From assembly GCF_002752655.1 (NCBI RefSeq), contig NZ_CP023737.1:1674001-1738000 (forward strand): a stretch of 64,000 nucleotides of DNA, given 5' to 3'. A program made the translations under genes and the position numbers. Below are positions 1 through 8,426 of this stretch, piece after piece. The notes beneath the pieces are model-generated. The model worked only from the letters and a program-made list of their open reading frames with translations, had not been told where the DNA came from and did no database searches. The number at the start of each line of letters is the position of its first letter. Within the stretch, counting starts at the first letter, position 1. Origin of the DNA: Methylosinus trichosporium OB3b. GTDB taxonomy: Bacteria > Pseudomonadota > Alphaproteobacteria > Rhizobiales > Beijerinckiaceae.

Positions 1-555
1 GGCATATAGTTCCGCTTCCGCCTGTATGTCGGGGAGCTGATTGGCGGCGACGTAGATCACATCATAGAGCTTCACCTGAATATCATGCAGGCAGTCATGC
101 AACGTCTTATAATTGAACAGGACGTTGATGTCCTTTCGTAGCTCCTCCAGCATCTCGCGTGACGGCGCTATGACGGCCCGCACCGAAGGCTCGGATTTCA
201 TTCGGTGCTGGGTGTTCACGAGAGCTCTCGCCGAATTGCGCGCATCGAGTTGCTGGAGCGCCGGAGGCCAGTTGTCGGCGATCATCTTGTGCAGCTCCGG
301 CGCGTCGCTTTCTTGGAGAAAGCAGACGAGCAGATCGGTGGTCACGTCGCGTTCGTGGGCTTTATCGAGAAGCTCGTAAACCACTTGGTTTTTGGAGTTT
401 CCCCAAGCGATTTCGTCGCGGAAACCGACGCCCATGCCCTGTGCGACCACCCGCTCTATCGTCTCGACGTCGAAATGAGCGGCGATACAATCGTGCAGCG
501 CTTTGCTCAGAGGATTACGATCTTGTTCGACGTCCATGACGTCGGTGGCGTTCAT
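1..555 (-). CDS. EAD1-domain protein, 3' end outside window
   Basis: An open frame on the minus strand starts at ATG 555 and runs off the left edge, so about 185 residues are visible. Residues about 12-90 (beginning LSKALHDCIAAHF) match the helical pattern of effector-associated domain 1 (EAD1), also seen in the neighbouring trypsin-like protein. The remaining residues look helical (MLEELRKDINVLF, then LHDCLHDIQVKLYDVI) and I do not recognise them. It is the third gene of a minus-strand operon, 36 bases after the protease-EAD1 gene. EADs are known as adaptor domains that bring effectors to signalling partners in bacterial conflict systems (established for the family). That this protein is such a partner is inference. 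Its C-terminal domain may lie outside the window. Confidence 0.6.
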   Translation of the reverse strand, partial: MNATDVMDVEQDRNPLSKALHDCIAAHFDVETIERVVAQGMGVGFRDEIAWGNSKNQVVYELLDKAHERDVTTDLLVCFLQESDAPELHKMIADNWPPALQQLDARNSARALVNTQHRMKSEPSVRAVIAPSREMLEELRKDINVLFNYKTLHDCLHDIQVKLYDVIYVAANQLPDIQAEAELYA

Positions 556-591
556 GGCTCGACCTGCCCATGACATCGGGAAATCATCGTT

Positions 592-1698
592 TCATCGACT
601 TCGTAATTCGACGTTTCCGACGAGGCGCTGTCGGATGGCGGCGATGGGGATCCCTTGATTGAACTTCGGACTCTTCCAGGCAGGGTCGCCCATATGGTGA
701 AGCGCCATCAAACGCCAATCTATGTTGAAACAGGGCGAGCCCGACGAACCGCGATCGGTGTTGGTGGCATAGCGCAGGCGCGTGCCGTTTGCATTGAGAC
801 CGATGACGCCATTCGTGTCGAGCGCAAGCTTGATCGGCGCGCCATTCGGATGTTGAACGATCGCCAGGGGCTGGCCCGGCTCGATCGTCGCCGACGCCTC
901 GGGGATCGTGATCCATCCACGGCGCGGCGAGCCCGAGCTCTTGCCGACGGGAGCCGCCCCCACTGGAGCCGCCAGTCTTATCAATGCATAGTCGAGTTCG
1001 TCCGCGGCGGGGAGCTCGCGGTCCGGGTCGCCGTTGGCCTCGGCTCGACTGTACCGGCTCAGGTCGACGCGCCATGCGGAATCGTGCAGTCGAATAGCGA
1101 CGCCTTCGAGCACCGAGCCGTCAGAGAGAACTTTGTAGTCGAATCGACACACTGTCCGTGACGGCGAGGCATTTCCTTCGATCAGCGGCTCCAGCACATG
1201 ATAGTTCGTGAGCACGAGTTCAGGGCCGACGAGAAAGCCAGTTCCCGTCGGCTCGCCGTCCAGCTCTATGCGGCACACTTGGCGTTCTATTCGCGCCATG
1301 TTTTCGTGCCATATGCCCATATCGATGAAATGGAGCCGCGGCGACACGAGCGCCTCGAGGCTACTGGACGTGGTCCATTCGGGCGAGTCCGCGACGGCGA
1401 CGCCGGCTCGCTGATACGCGAGCTGCGGCGACAGACCGAGTTTTTCATATATTTGCCGCACCTTCCGATTGCGGGGGCGTTCGAGATAAACGCCACGCGC
1501 AAGATCCACCACGATCGGCGATCCTTGGCGCTCCGCCCATTCGAGAAGTTCGAAAGCCATCTGGTTGGTCGGCCCCGCCGCGACGATTTCCCTCAGATTG
1601 AGGTTCAAGTGAAAGCGCGCCAACGCCGTGAGGTCGAACGCGTCGAACGCGTCGACGAGCGCCCGTTGAAATTCGCGAAATTCGACGCCTGGCATCAT
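592..1698 (-). CDS. EAD1 - trypsin-like serine protease fusion
   Basis: 368 residues. The N-terminal 85 residues (FREFQRALVDAFDAF onwards) fit EAD1. From about residue 135 follows a trypsin-like (S1/HtrA-type) peptidase: GTGFLVGPELVLTNYHVL holds the catalytic His, DYALIRLA the Asp and GSSGSPCF the Ser, so the triad looks complete. No signal peptide is present, so a cytoplasmic role is likely. The gene lies 59 bases downstream of a subtilisin-like protease and 36 bases upstream of another EAD1 protein. Trypsin-like peptidases coupled to EADs are described as effectors in NTP-dependent conflict systems. What triggers this one, and what it cleaves, cannot be read from the sequence. Confidence 0.8.
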   Translation of the reverse strand: MMPGVEFREFQRALVDAFDAFDLTALARFHLNLNLREIVAAGPTNQMAFELLEWAERQGSPIVVDLARGVYLERPRNRKVRQIYEKLGLSPQLAYQRAGVAVADSPEWTTSSSLEALVSPRLHFIDMGIWHENMARIERQVCRIELDGEPTGTGFLVGPELVLTNYHVLEPLIEGNASPSRTVCRFDYKVLSDGSVLEGVAIRLHDSAWRVDLSRYSRAEANGDPDRELPAADELDYALIRLAAPVGAAPVGKSSGSPRRGWITIPEASATIEPGQPLAIVQHPNGAPIKLALDTNGVIGLNANGTRLRYATNTDRGSSGSPCFNIDWRLMALHHMGDPAWKSPKFNQGIPIAAIRQRLVGNVELRSR

Positions 1699-1757
1699 TT
1701 TTTTGCGGTCTTTCCGACTTCGGCCACGGGCCCTTCGGCGGCCCCCTTCGAGAGCGA

Positions 1758-2951
1758 TTAGGGCGGAGAGGCGATGAGCCCCGCGCCGCGGTCAGCGATG
1801 GTGACGCCGGAAGCGAAACAGTCTGTGCGGGCCGACGCGAGCATTTGCGCCAGGACCTGCTGAGCGCTGGGATTGACGGCCCCGGATTTGCGCAGCGATT
1901 CCCACCATAGCGCCGCTACGCCGGCGACATGCGGACAAGCCATGCTGGTCCCGTTCAGCTTCCGCAGACCTCCACCGGCCTTGACTGAAAGAATGTTGAC
2001 ACCGGGAGCCGCTATTTGCGGGAAGGTGTTCGAGAAAAAGGCGACACTGAGCTTTTTGTCCGGTCGCCGCTCCAGGGCTCCGACAGAAACGACCCCTTCT
2101 GCGGCGGCGGGAAGCGACGCTGCGATTTTGAATTCAGGGTTTTCGTTCGTGCGGCTCTCGTTTCCTGCGGCGGCGACGATGACCGGTCCGGGACGAAACG
2201 CCGTCATGGCCGCCGCCATGCGCATCACCGCATCAAACATCCGCAGATTGCCTCTATAGGCCTCTAACGCATTAGATGTGGCGAGATCCGCCGGCCAGCC
2301 ATTTTCTATACGCTGCTTCACCAATCCCGGAAAATCGAAGCCGAGCGACATGGAAACGACTTGCGCGCCATTTTCGAGAGCCCACTGGAGACCGCGAAAA
2401 ATCATGTCGGATTCGCCAGATCCGTCATCGCGGAGAACCTTGCCTATGAGCGCCTTTTCGACGCCACGCGCGACACCGATTCGCAGTCCATCGACGTTTC
2501 GACCAAAAATAGTCCCGGCGCAATGGCTTCCATGTCCCTGGCGATCACCATTACCAAATCCAGAGAAATCCATTTCCACGAGGTCTACGCCGTCAAAGGC
2601 AGGATGAGCTTTATCGATGCCCGTATCCAAAATGCAAACGACGACGCCTTTTCCCGAACATGACGATGCGTCGGCGCCCACTGCGGTGACGCCCCAGGCT
2701 GCGTCATCCGCGTTGCTCCCTCCGCTCTCGGCGACCGCCATCGGCCGGATCAGCGTGATCGGCATGATCGGGGCTATCGCCTCGACATGAGGATCGGTTG
2801 CGACAGAGCCGACGTCGTTCATGTCGAACTCATGAACATCGAGCCGAGGCTCTGGAGGAGCGATCGTCGATATGTTCGGTCTGTTCGACTCGAACGAAGT
2901 GGACCTTTTCTGGCCGGCCGCCAAGTTTCTGAGAACCGCGTATTTTGGCAT
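1758..2951 (-). CDS. S8 subtilisin-like serine protease
   Basis: 397 residues from the ATG at 2951, chosen because AGGAGG lies just upstream; an in-frame ATG at 2981 has no such site. The triad is visible: Asp in VVCILDTGIDKAHPAF, His in GHGSHCAGTIFG and Ser in LNGTSMACPHVAGVAAL, with the oxyanion Asn in VIVAAAGNES. The first ~100 residues resemble a short propeptide-like region rather than a Sec signal, so the enzyme may act inside the cell. It is the first gene of a three-gene minus-strand operon with two EAD1 proteins. A processing cascade (S8 protease activating, or activated by, the trypsin-like protein) is possible but is inference. Confidence 0.85.
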   Translation of the reverse strand: MPKYAVLRNLAAGQKRSTSFESNRPNISTIAPPEPRLDVHEFDMNDVGSVATDPHVEAIAPIMPITLIRPMAVAESGGSNADDAAWGVTAVGADASSCSGKGVVVCILDTGIDKAHPAFDGVDLVEMDFSGFGNGDRQGHGSHCAGTIFGRNVDGLRIGVARGVEKALIGKVLRDDGSGESDMIFRGLQWALENGAQVVSMSLGFDFPGLVKQRIENGWPADLATSNALEAYRGNLRMFDAVMRMAAAMTAFRPGPVIVAAAGNESRTNENPEFKIAASLPAAAEGVVSVGALERRPDKKLSVAFFSNTFPQIAAPGVNILSVKAGGGLRKLNGTSMACPHVAGVAALWWESLRKSGAVNPSAQQVLAQMLASARTDCFASGVTIADRGAGLIASPP

Positions 2952-3407
2952 CTCGGGCCTCCTTGGAGGGGCTGTCGGCATTTTGAATTCGGGCTATCTT
3001 GCCGAATGCTGAGAATTTTCTGAGTTTCATTTAGAATTCGAATCGTTCGGCATAGGCCTGTCGATGAGCCGCAGCCGCATATAGAGGCGGCTAAACAATC
3101 TGCAAGCGGGCGGGCAGGTCATCGCAGTGCTATCTCACCCGCCGCAGGCGAGCGTGATCGGTGGTGCGGCACTTGCGCTTCAGAACATGGGGTTGCGAGA
3201 TCTCTGCCCTGCGGTAGAGCGATTGGGGCCGGCGGGGCACGATTTGGCAATTCCTCGAGATCACGGTCGTGATTTGACGCTCGAGGGTCAAGAATTCAAT
3301 GGACAATTGCGAATTCTAGGGGGCGGACTGGCCCTCCACGAATTGCTCGACCTCAGCGGATATGCTCCGGTTCCGAATTAGGTCGTCCCGCCATCGGAGC
3401 GTCTGTC
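2952..3407. other. intergenic stretch, nothing assigned
   Basis: This stretch holds the promoter region of the leftward protease operon. A plus-strand open frame at 3127-3381 (84 codons) lacks a recognisable domain or a strong ribosome binding site, so I do not call it a gene. Confidence 0.4.
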
Positions 3408-4426
3408 ATGAATCGACGGAGAGAGCCGTTTTTCAAATTTCTTTCGACTTGCGTTACGATCTGCGTAACGAGCGCTACGCTTTGTGGCTGCGGGATTATT
3501 CCCGACGCTTTTCCATTGCTGGGTCACAAGGAAAAGAAAGCGCTGTTCACCGCCGTGATCAGAGGTGTTCAGTGCGAGATTAGGCGCGCCGTGATTGAGC
3601 AACTCGATGATCCTGTTTATGGCGGTCGCGTGGCTTGGCTGAAGGATTGGTCGGCGCTCATCAATCTACAGCTGACTTTCGATGAAGCGCTCGCTTTCAA
3701 CCCGGGAGTCACTTTGAAGACCCCAAATCTACCGGACGCGATCGTTTGGAGAGCGGACGGCACGACTCGCACGTTGCCACAACTCTATTCGGAGTGGGAG
3801 GACGCCTCGACGGCGATCGGAGCCGTACGGAAACGATCGAGTATTTTTATCCTTTCGACAATTTCGGGAATCGTAACGAAAGAGAGGATCGAGAGCTTCC
3901 CTGCTATCACGCGCAATCATTCTACATCGTGGGCGACTTGAAATTACGAGATTGGCTGGACGACGTATTGGAGCCGTTCAAACAGTGCGCTTTTGTCGGC
4001 TCTGCGGGCACCGGACGCTCGGGCGCGCTTGTCGGCATAGGGGAAGGAGCTTCGGGAGAGTCGAGTTGCAACGAGGAGGAGCTTCGGGAGTTCGGAAAGG
4101 GCAAGGACAATCCGATCAAGATATTCGCGCACAATGTCTCGTTTCGACTGACGATCGGCGCGAGCGCTTCACCGAGCTGGAATTTCGTCCGCATCGATGC
4201 TCCGCTGTCAGCCGCATTGTTCAATGTCAACAGAACGGATACGAGCACTCTGATCATTACGCTCGGCTCTGCGTCCACGAAGGAGGTCATCGCGCGGCGC
4301 GAGAAGGAGAGACCAAAGGTCAAATTGGTGCGCACTCCTTCCAGGGAAATGGACGACAACCAAGCTGCATTGCGCATAGGTGCAGCAGTGGCTAACGCAA
4401 ACGCGGCGATGGTATTGCCTCGCTGA
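3408..4426 (+). pseudogene. frameshifted lipoprotein-like gene, unknown function
   Basis: The first part (from ATG 3408) begins MNRRREPFF, has a hydrophobic segment and a lipobox-like TLCGC, as in a lipoprotein signal peptide, and continues as sensible protein to about 3825. From there the protein continues in another frame (TETIEYFYPFDNFGN) to the stop at 4426. Joining the two frames gives about 340 residues. One single-base indel near 3815-3835 would explain this. I do not recognise the family. It is transcribed away from the protease operon. Whether it is a real pseudogene or a base-calling error cannot be told here. Confidence 0.6.
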
Positions 4427-4467
4427 GACACGCAGCACTTCTCGGGCGCTCCGCGCCTGTGAGAAAG

Positions 4468-4644
4468 TCACGGGGAATAGCAACGGGGGTGGACGCCCTG
4501 CACATTGCCGATCGTCAAACGAGTTCCGCAACGGTGCTCGCGGGTGATGCGCGCGATCGGAGGCAATAGCGTATATTTGGGTGTTGTGGGGAAAGCCGGT
4601 ATCGCTCCTCCGCTACCATTCAACATGTTGATTTCTCTTGTCAT
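4468..4644 (-). CDS. possible small protein next to the integrase
   Basis: A 58-residue frame (starts MTREINMLNG) follows the integrase stop on the same strand. It has no recognised domain and only a weak ribosome binding site. It may be a small element-borne gene, or chance. Confidence 0.2.
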   Translation of the reverse strand: MTREINMLNGSGGAIPAFPTTPKYTLLPPIARITREHRCGTRLTIGNVQGVHPRCYSP

Positions 4645-4688
4645 TTTCCAGCGCCGTTTTCCGCCCGCGTCGAGGTTTGACAAAAAAC

Positions 4689-5760
4689 TCAGTCCGGTTT
4701 GACAGACTTTGTTCGCCGCCTGTTCAGCTCGTCGCCGAATGACACCGCGACGCCGCCCATCTTCCGGCGGAGGTCTGCACCCTTGGAGTAGTGCCGCGCC
4801 ATCTCGATCGTCCGTTGCCCGAGCGCGTCGGCGATCGTGCGTTCGTCGTGTCCCGCCTCCCGCAGGATGACCGCGACAGTATGCCGCAGCCCATAGAGCG
4901 TGAGGCCGAGCCCGATCGCGTCCTTTTCCTCGAGCTTGATCCGCAGCGTCCGCCATGAGGCTCGAAAGCCGTCGAGCGTCCAGGGGCGGCCCGCCGAGTT
5001 GGCGCATAGGGTGAGTGCGTCATGTCGCGGCGCGGCTTTCAGCACATCGTCCAGCGGCGAGGGAACCGGCCAGAACACCGGCTCACCTGTTTTTGCCCGG
5101 CGCGTCGCAATCTCGCCGTCGCGCCAGTAATTGCGCGGGAGTGTCAGCGCATCCTTCGGCCCGAGGCCAGTCATCATCATGAGCGCGATAGCCGGCCGCA
5201 TGTGCGCCGGCGCCGCGTCGAGCACTGCGTGGCGCTCCGAGTCCGTCCAGGGGCGGTTCGGCTCGGCGGCGCCCCTCGGTCGACGAATATCCTTGATGCC
5301 TGTCGCCGGGTTGTCCGCCAGATAACCGCGTTCCGCGCCCCAGCCGAAAATGATCGAAAGAACCGCCTTCACATAATTGCCGCGCGTCGCCCCTTGCTCC
5401 CCGCCGCCTTGTCCCGGATACGAACCACGAGCGGCCGATCGAATCGCACGAGCGCCGTGTCGGCGATCGGTCGCAAATAATCGAATGTCTTCTGATAGTC
5501 GCTCTGCGTTTGCGGCGCGAGGGTCTGAAACGACGAGCGCGACCGGTAGTCGCGGATCAGCAGGCCGAGCGTGCCCGGCTTCTCTTTCGCGGCCTTCGCC
5601 TCGGCGAGCGCCGCGATGCGCGTGCATTCGGCGAAGAACTCGGCCGGCCGAGCGGCGTCTTTTCGAGGTCGACGGCCGTCCGCGTCTTGCGATGATAGGC
5701 GCGCCATTTACCGTGACGGTCTTTGAAGATTTGAAAGCCGCGCAGTTTGATTTTCGTCAT
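4689..5760 (-). pseudogene. tyrosine integrase, coding sequence broken by two frameshifts
   Basis: Three frames together give a full phage-type integrase. The start (MTKIKLRGFQIFKDRHGKWR) is read from 5760. The arm/core-binding part (TLGLLIRDYRSRS, QTQSDYQKTFDYLRPI) is read in a second frame. The catalytic part is in a third, from about 5400 to the stop at 4689. Catalytic signatures are LYGLRHTVA (Arg/His) and RHYSKGADL (Tyr nucleophile). At the first Arg position the sequence is TGLGPKDALTL, so Gly stands where many relatives have Arg. The start overlaps the excisionase-like gene by ATGA, so the two form an operon. It marks the left end of the integrative element at 4.7-13.6 kb. Confidence 0.8.
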
Positions 5761-5993
5761 CCGAGACGCCTCACGATGTCGTCGGCGTCCGCGGCCGCGC
5801 CGCCCTTCAGCGCGTCAATCCAAGCGTCCAGATCGCGGACGTCGTATCGCGTGTCGCCGTTCGGAAACTTCACGGGCGCGACCTTACATTCGACCTCGAA
5901 GCGCTTCACCGGCCGGCCGCAATGATGCGCGGCCTCGGCCTTGGTCAGCATCCTTTTCGGAATGAAGCTGAGTTGAACCGTCGCGCTCGTCAC
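5757..5993 (-). CDS. excisionase-like winged-helix DNA-binding protein
   Basis: 78 residues. The segment RMLTKAEAAHHCGRP followed by FPNGDTRYDVRDLDAWIDAL is the usual layout of AlpA/Xis-like MerR-fold proteins: helix-turn-helix, wing, and a closing helix ending DAWI. Its stop overlaps the integrase start by four bases (ATGA), which supports a role in excision or in control of integrase. An AlpA-type activator is the alternative. Confidence 0.7.
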   Translation of the reverse strand: MTSATVQLSFIPKRMLTKAEAAHHCGRPVKRFEVECKVAPVKFPNGDTRYDVRDLDAWIDALKGGAAADADDIVRRLG

Positions 5994-6041
5994 GACGTCT
6001 CTCCTGTGTTGCAGATTGCGGCGTCGACGATCGCCCCTGTC

Positions 6042-6380
6042 TCAGGAAATAGGGAGTCCGTTGAGCCTCACGAGCACACTCGTCGCGCTTCCAACGGCGG
6101 CCTTCATCGCCACTCCAATCCGGGGGTTGCTCGGGGCCGCGCTGGTGAGCTTTTTCTCGCTCGCATTGAAATAGACCTTGTCGCCGACGGAGAATGTATC
6201 GCCGGCATGCTTCGCGAGATCGAAGCCGCCTTCGGTCATGATTTCGACCGACTCGCCGGCTGCCGCCGATTTGCTGGCGACGCCGAACAGCGCGCCGATG
6301 AGAACAGGATCGCCGGAGGCGACGCCGCCGGACGGCGCCGTCACCGTGACGATCTCCGCCAGCTGAACGAAATTTTTCAT
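6042..6380 (-). CDS. capsid decoration/cement protein (DUF2190 type)
   Basis: 112 residues from ATG 6380, which has AAAGGA upstream. The sequence MKNFVQLAEIVTVTAPSGG, DPVLIGALFGVA, GDKVYFNASEKKLT and GVAMKAA is typical of small DUF2190 capsid cement proteins that bind the outside of HK97-fold capsids. It lies just after gpW and the capsid gene on the same strand. No tail genes follow; excisionase and integrase come next. Confidence 0.8.
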   Translation of the reverse strand: MKNFVQLAEIVTVTAPSGGVASGDPVLIGALFGVASKSAAAGESVEIMTEGGFDLAKHAGDTFSVGDKVYFNASEKKLTSAAPSNPRIGVAMKAAVGSATSVLVRLNGLPIS

Positions 6381-6381
6381 G

Positions 6382-6582
6382 TCAGAGTCCTTTCGAAGAA
6401 GTGACGCGGACGGAGTTGATCCGTCCGCCGCGCAGCTGCGCGACATAGGCCTTCAATTCGCCGATGTTCGCGCGCGCATATTTGACCGTTTTCCCGTTGT
6501 GAGTGACTTCGACGACGCCGCCGGTCGTCAGCAGCTTGTGAAGCGCCGCCTCTGCATCAGCCAGCTTTTCCGCCTCCGTCAT
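6382..6582 (-). CDS. gpW-like head-tail joining protein
   Basis: 66 residues. MTEAEKLADAEAALHKLL followed by VVEVTHNGKTVKYARANI and ELKAYVAQL parallels lambda gpW in length and in order (helix, beta hairpin, helix). gpW stabilises DNA in the head and prepares the connector for tails. In most phages it precedes the portal gene. Here it follows the capsid gene by 2 bases, which is unusual in order. Confidence 0.75.
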   Translation of the reverse strand: MTEAEKLADAEAALHKLLTTGGVVEVTHNGKTVKYARANIGELKAYVAQLRGGRINSVRVTSSKGL

Positions 6583-6584
6583 GG

Positions 6585-8426
6585 TCACTCCCCGGGGTTC
6601 TTGAACCATGAGCGCCAGTCGACGAAGCCGGCGCCGAAATCGAGCCGCACGCGGAAGCGAACGCCGACGTCGAAGCCGACTTCGGACGTCACCTGCGGCC
6701 CGGCGTTGCCCTTGAGATAGGCGAATTCGAGCCCGTCGATTTCCGCCGGAGCGGCGACGACATACCAAGCGTTGCTGATGCGCGGGTCGACGACGACCGC
6801 GAGCTTGTTCTGAAACGGATTGACCTCTTGCGACTGCACGGGGGAGATTGTCGAGATCGCCTTTTCTGCCTCCGTCTCGCGGTCGGCGCCGACGAGGAGA
6901 TATTTCGGCGTGACCGAGATCAGCTCGCCCTGCAGGCCGGTTTGCAGGCGCATCGCCATACGGCTTTCATTCAAGCTCTCGACATTGATCGCTGCGGATG
7001 GTCCGCTCGCCGAGGTCCCGCCCGTTCCGACATTGCCATGATCGGCATGGAAGAGCGTCTTGCCGTCGCCCATGACAGGATTCGAGACGACGAGATCGGC
7101 GAGGAAGCCGGCTTCGAAGGCCGCTGCCGCTTGCCCCATGCGGCGCGTCACGTCGGCGAAAGCGCCGAGATGGTCATTGACCATCGCCTGCCGCGAGAAG
7201 CCGATGATGCGGCCGAAGGTCGACACCGAATAGGACTCTTTGGCCTCGGCTATCGCGCCCGACTGGAACTCGCCGTGCTCATTCACCGGCGCCAGCGTCG
7301 GCGCGGTCGAGAATTGCAGGCGATGCTTGGCGCAAAAGTCTTTCGCCGTCGTCTCTCGCGCGAGCATACGCACGCCCGCCGGCGCGCTCTCATAGGCCTG
7401 CCGCAAAGTGCGATTGACGGTGTCAGCGAGCAGCAGCGGGAAATCGGATGTCGTCTGCAATGCGCGCTCGACCACGCGCGCCGAAGACAGGCCCGTCGTC
7501 TGAAGTCCGCGTGTGCGCAGGCAGTCGCGGGCGATTTCCGGGATGCTCAGTCCGATATAAACGCGCGACGCTTCGGACGGAGTGTGCGACGGCGAGATGC
7601 GCGTGAACAGCGCCGCGCCCAGCGCACGGGCGCGGATTTCCGGGTCCGTGTGGTCGGTTCCGACGACCGCAGTCGTGCGAACTTCGGAAGCCGGCGCGCT
7701 GCGCGTGCGCAGCGCCTCGAAAGCCGCGGCGCGCGCGTCGTCGATCGTCGCGCCGGCGTCGATCTGCGAATCGATCCATGATTGATCGAGCGAGGCGACG
7801 CGCGCGATCGAGCGGATTTCTGCATTGACCGCCGCTCGATCGATGATCGCCGGCGTCTGGGTTGAGGCGGCCCGTTCCACAGCCGCCGGAGAAGAAGGGG
7901 CCGGCGTGGCGGCCGGGGTGTTTTCGATCGGCATGGAAAGGCCTCGAATGCCTGTCCGCGGATCGGCGGGGATAGGTGTCAGCGAAATCTCGACGACCGT
8001 CCAGCGCGTCGCGACGAGGTAGCGCGCGCCGTCACGCGTCGACTCCTTCGCCTGCAGGATGACATAGCCGGTCGAAACGCCGAATGTCTGACCGGCGTCG
8101 AGATCGATCGCAACGCGATCGGCGATCGGGTTCGCCCGCGAGAGCCGGACCAGAGCGCGAGCTTCCCCGCCGATGACGCGGATGTCATTGGCGCTCCCGA
8201 TCTGGCGTTCCAGGCTCCCGCGGGCGTGGCTGTCCAGCACGGGAAAGGTCGGCGAAGCCGGCTCCATTCCCGCCAAGGACAGCACTTCGAAATATGCGCC
8301 GCGCGCGTCGCGGCGCGGAATCGGCGCATCGGTCGCGAACACGACATCGAAACTGCGCTCTTGCGCATTCCAGGATGCGGGAGCGAGCGGCGCGGAGCGT
8401 GTGAGGATCAAGACTTGATCGTTCAT
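6585..8426 (-). CDS. prohead protease - major capsid protein fusion
   Basis: 614 residues from ATG 8426, which overlaps the portal stop by ATGA; a longer in-frame reading exists but is the portal gene's shadow. Residues about 1-170 form an S78-type prohead protease: LDSHARGSLERQIG holds the His, and GQTFGVSTGYVI the Ser. A Pro/Ala-rich linker at about 175-200 is followed by an HK97-like capsid domain (residues ~290-614, with YSVSTFGRIIGFSRQAMVND and PKYLLVGADRETEAEKA). Such fusions exist in a subset of siphophages and Mu-like elements. Maturation would require self-cleavage between the two halves (inference). Confidence 0.88.
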   Translation of the reverse strand: MNDQVLILTRSAPLAPASWNAQERSFDVVFATDAPIPRRDARGAYFEVLSLAGMEPASPTFPVLDSHARGSLERQIGSANDIRVIGGEARALVRLSRANPIADRVAIDLDAGQTFGVSTGYVILQAKESTRDGARYLVATRWTVVEISLTPIPADPRTGIRGLSMPIENTPAATPAPSSPAAVERAASTQTPAIIDRAAVNAEIRSIARVASLDQSWIDSQIDAGATIDDARAAAFEALRTRSAPASEVRTTAVVGTDHTDPEIRARALGAALFTRISPSHTPSEASRVYIGLSIPEIARDCLRTRGLQTTGLSSARVVERALQTTSDFPLLLADTVNRTLRQAYESAPAGVRMLARETTAKDFCAKHRLQFSTAPTLAPVNEHGEFQSGAIAEAKESYSVSTFGRIIGFSRQAMVNDHLGAFADVTRRMGQAAAAFEAGFLADLVVSNPVMGDGKTLFHADHGNVGTGGTSASGPSAAINVESLNESRMAMRLQTGLQGELISVTPKYLLVGADRETEAEKAISTISPVQSQEVNPFQNKLAVVVDPRISNAWYVVAAPAEIDGLEFAYLKGNAGPQVTSEVGFDVGVRFRVRLDFGAGFVDWRSWFKNPGE

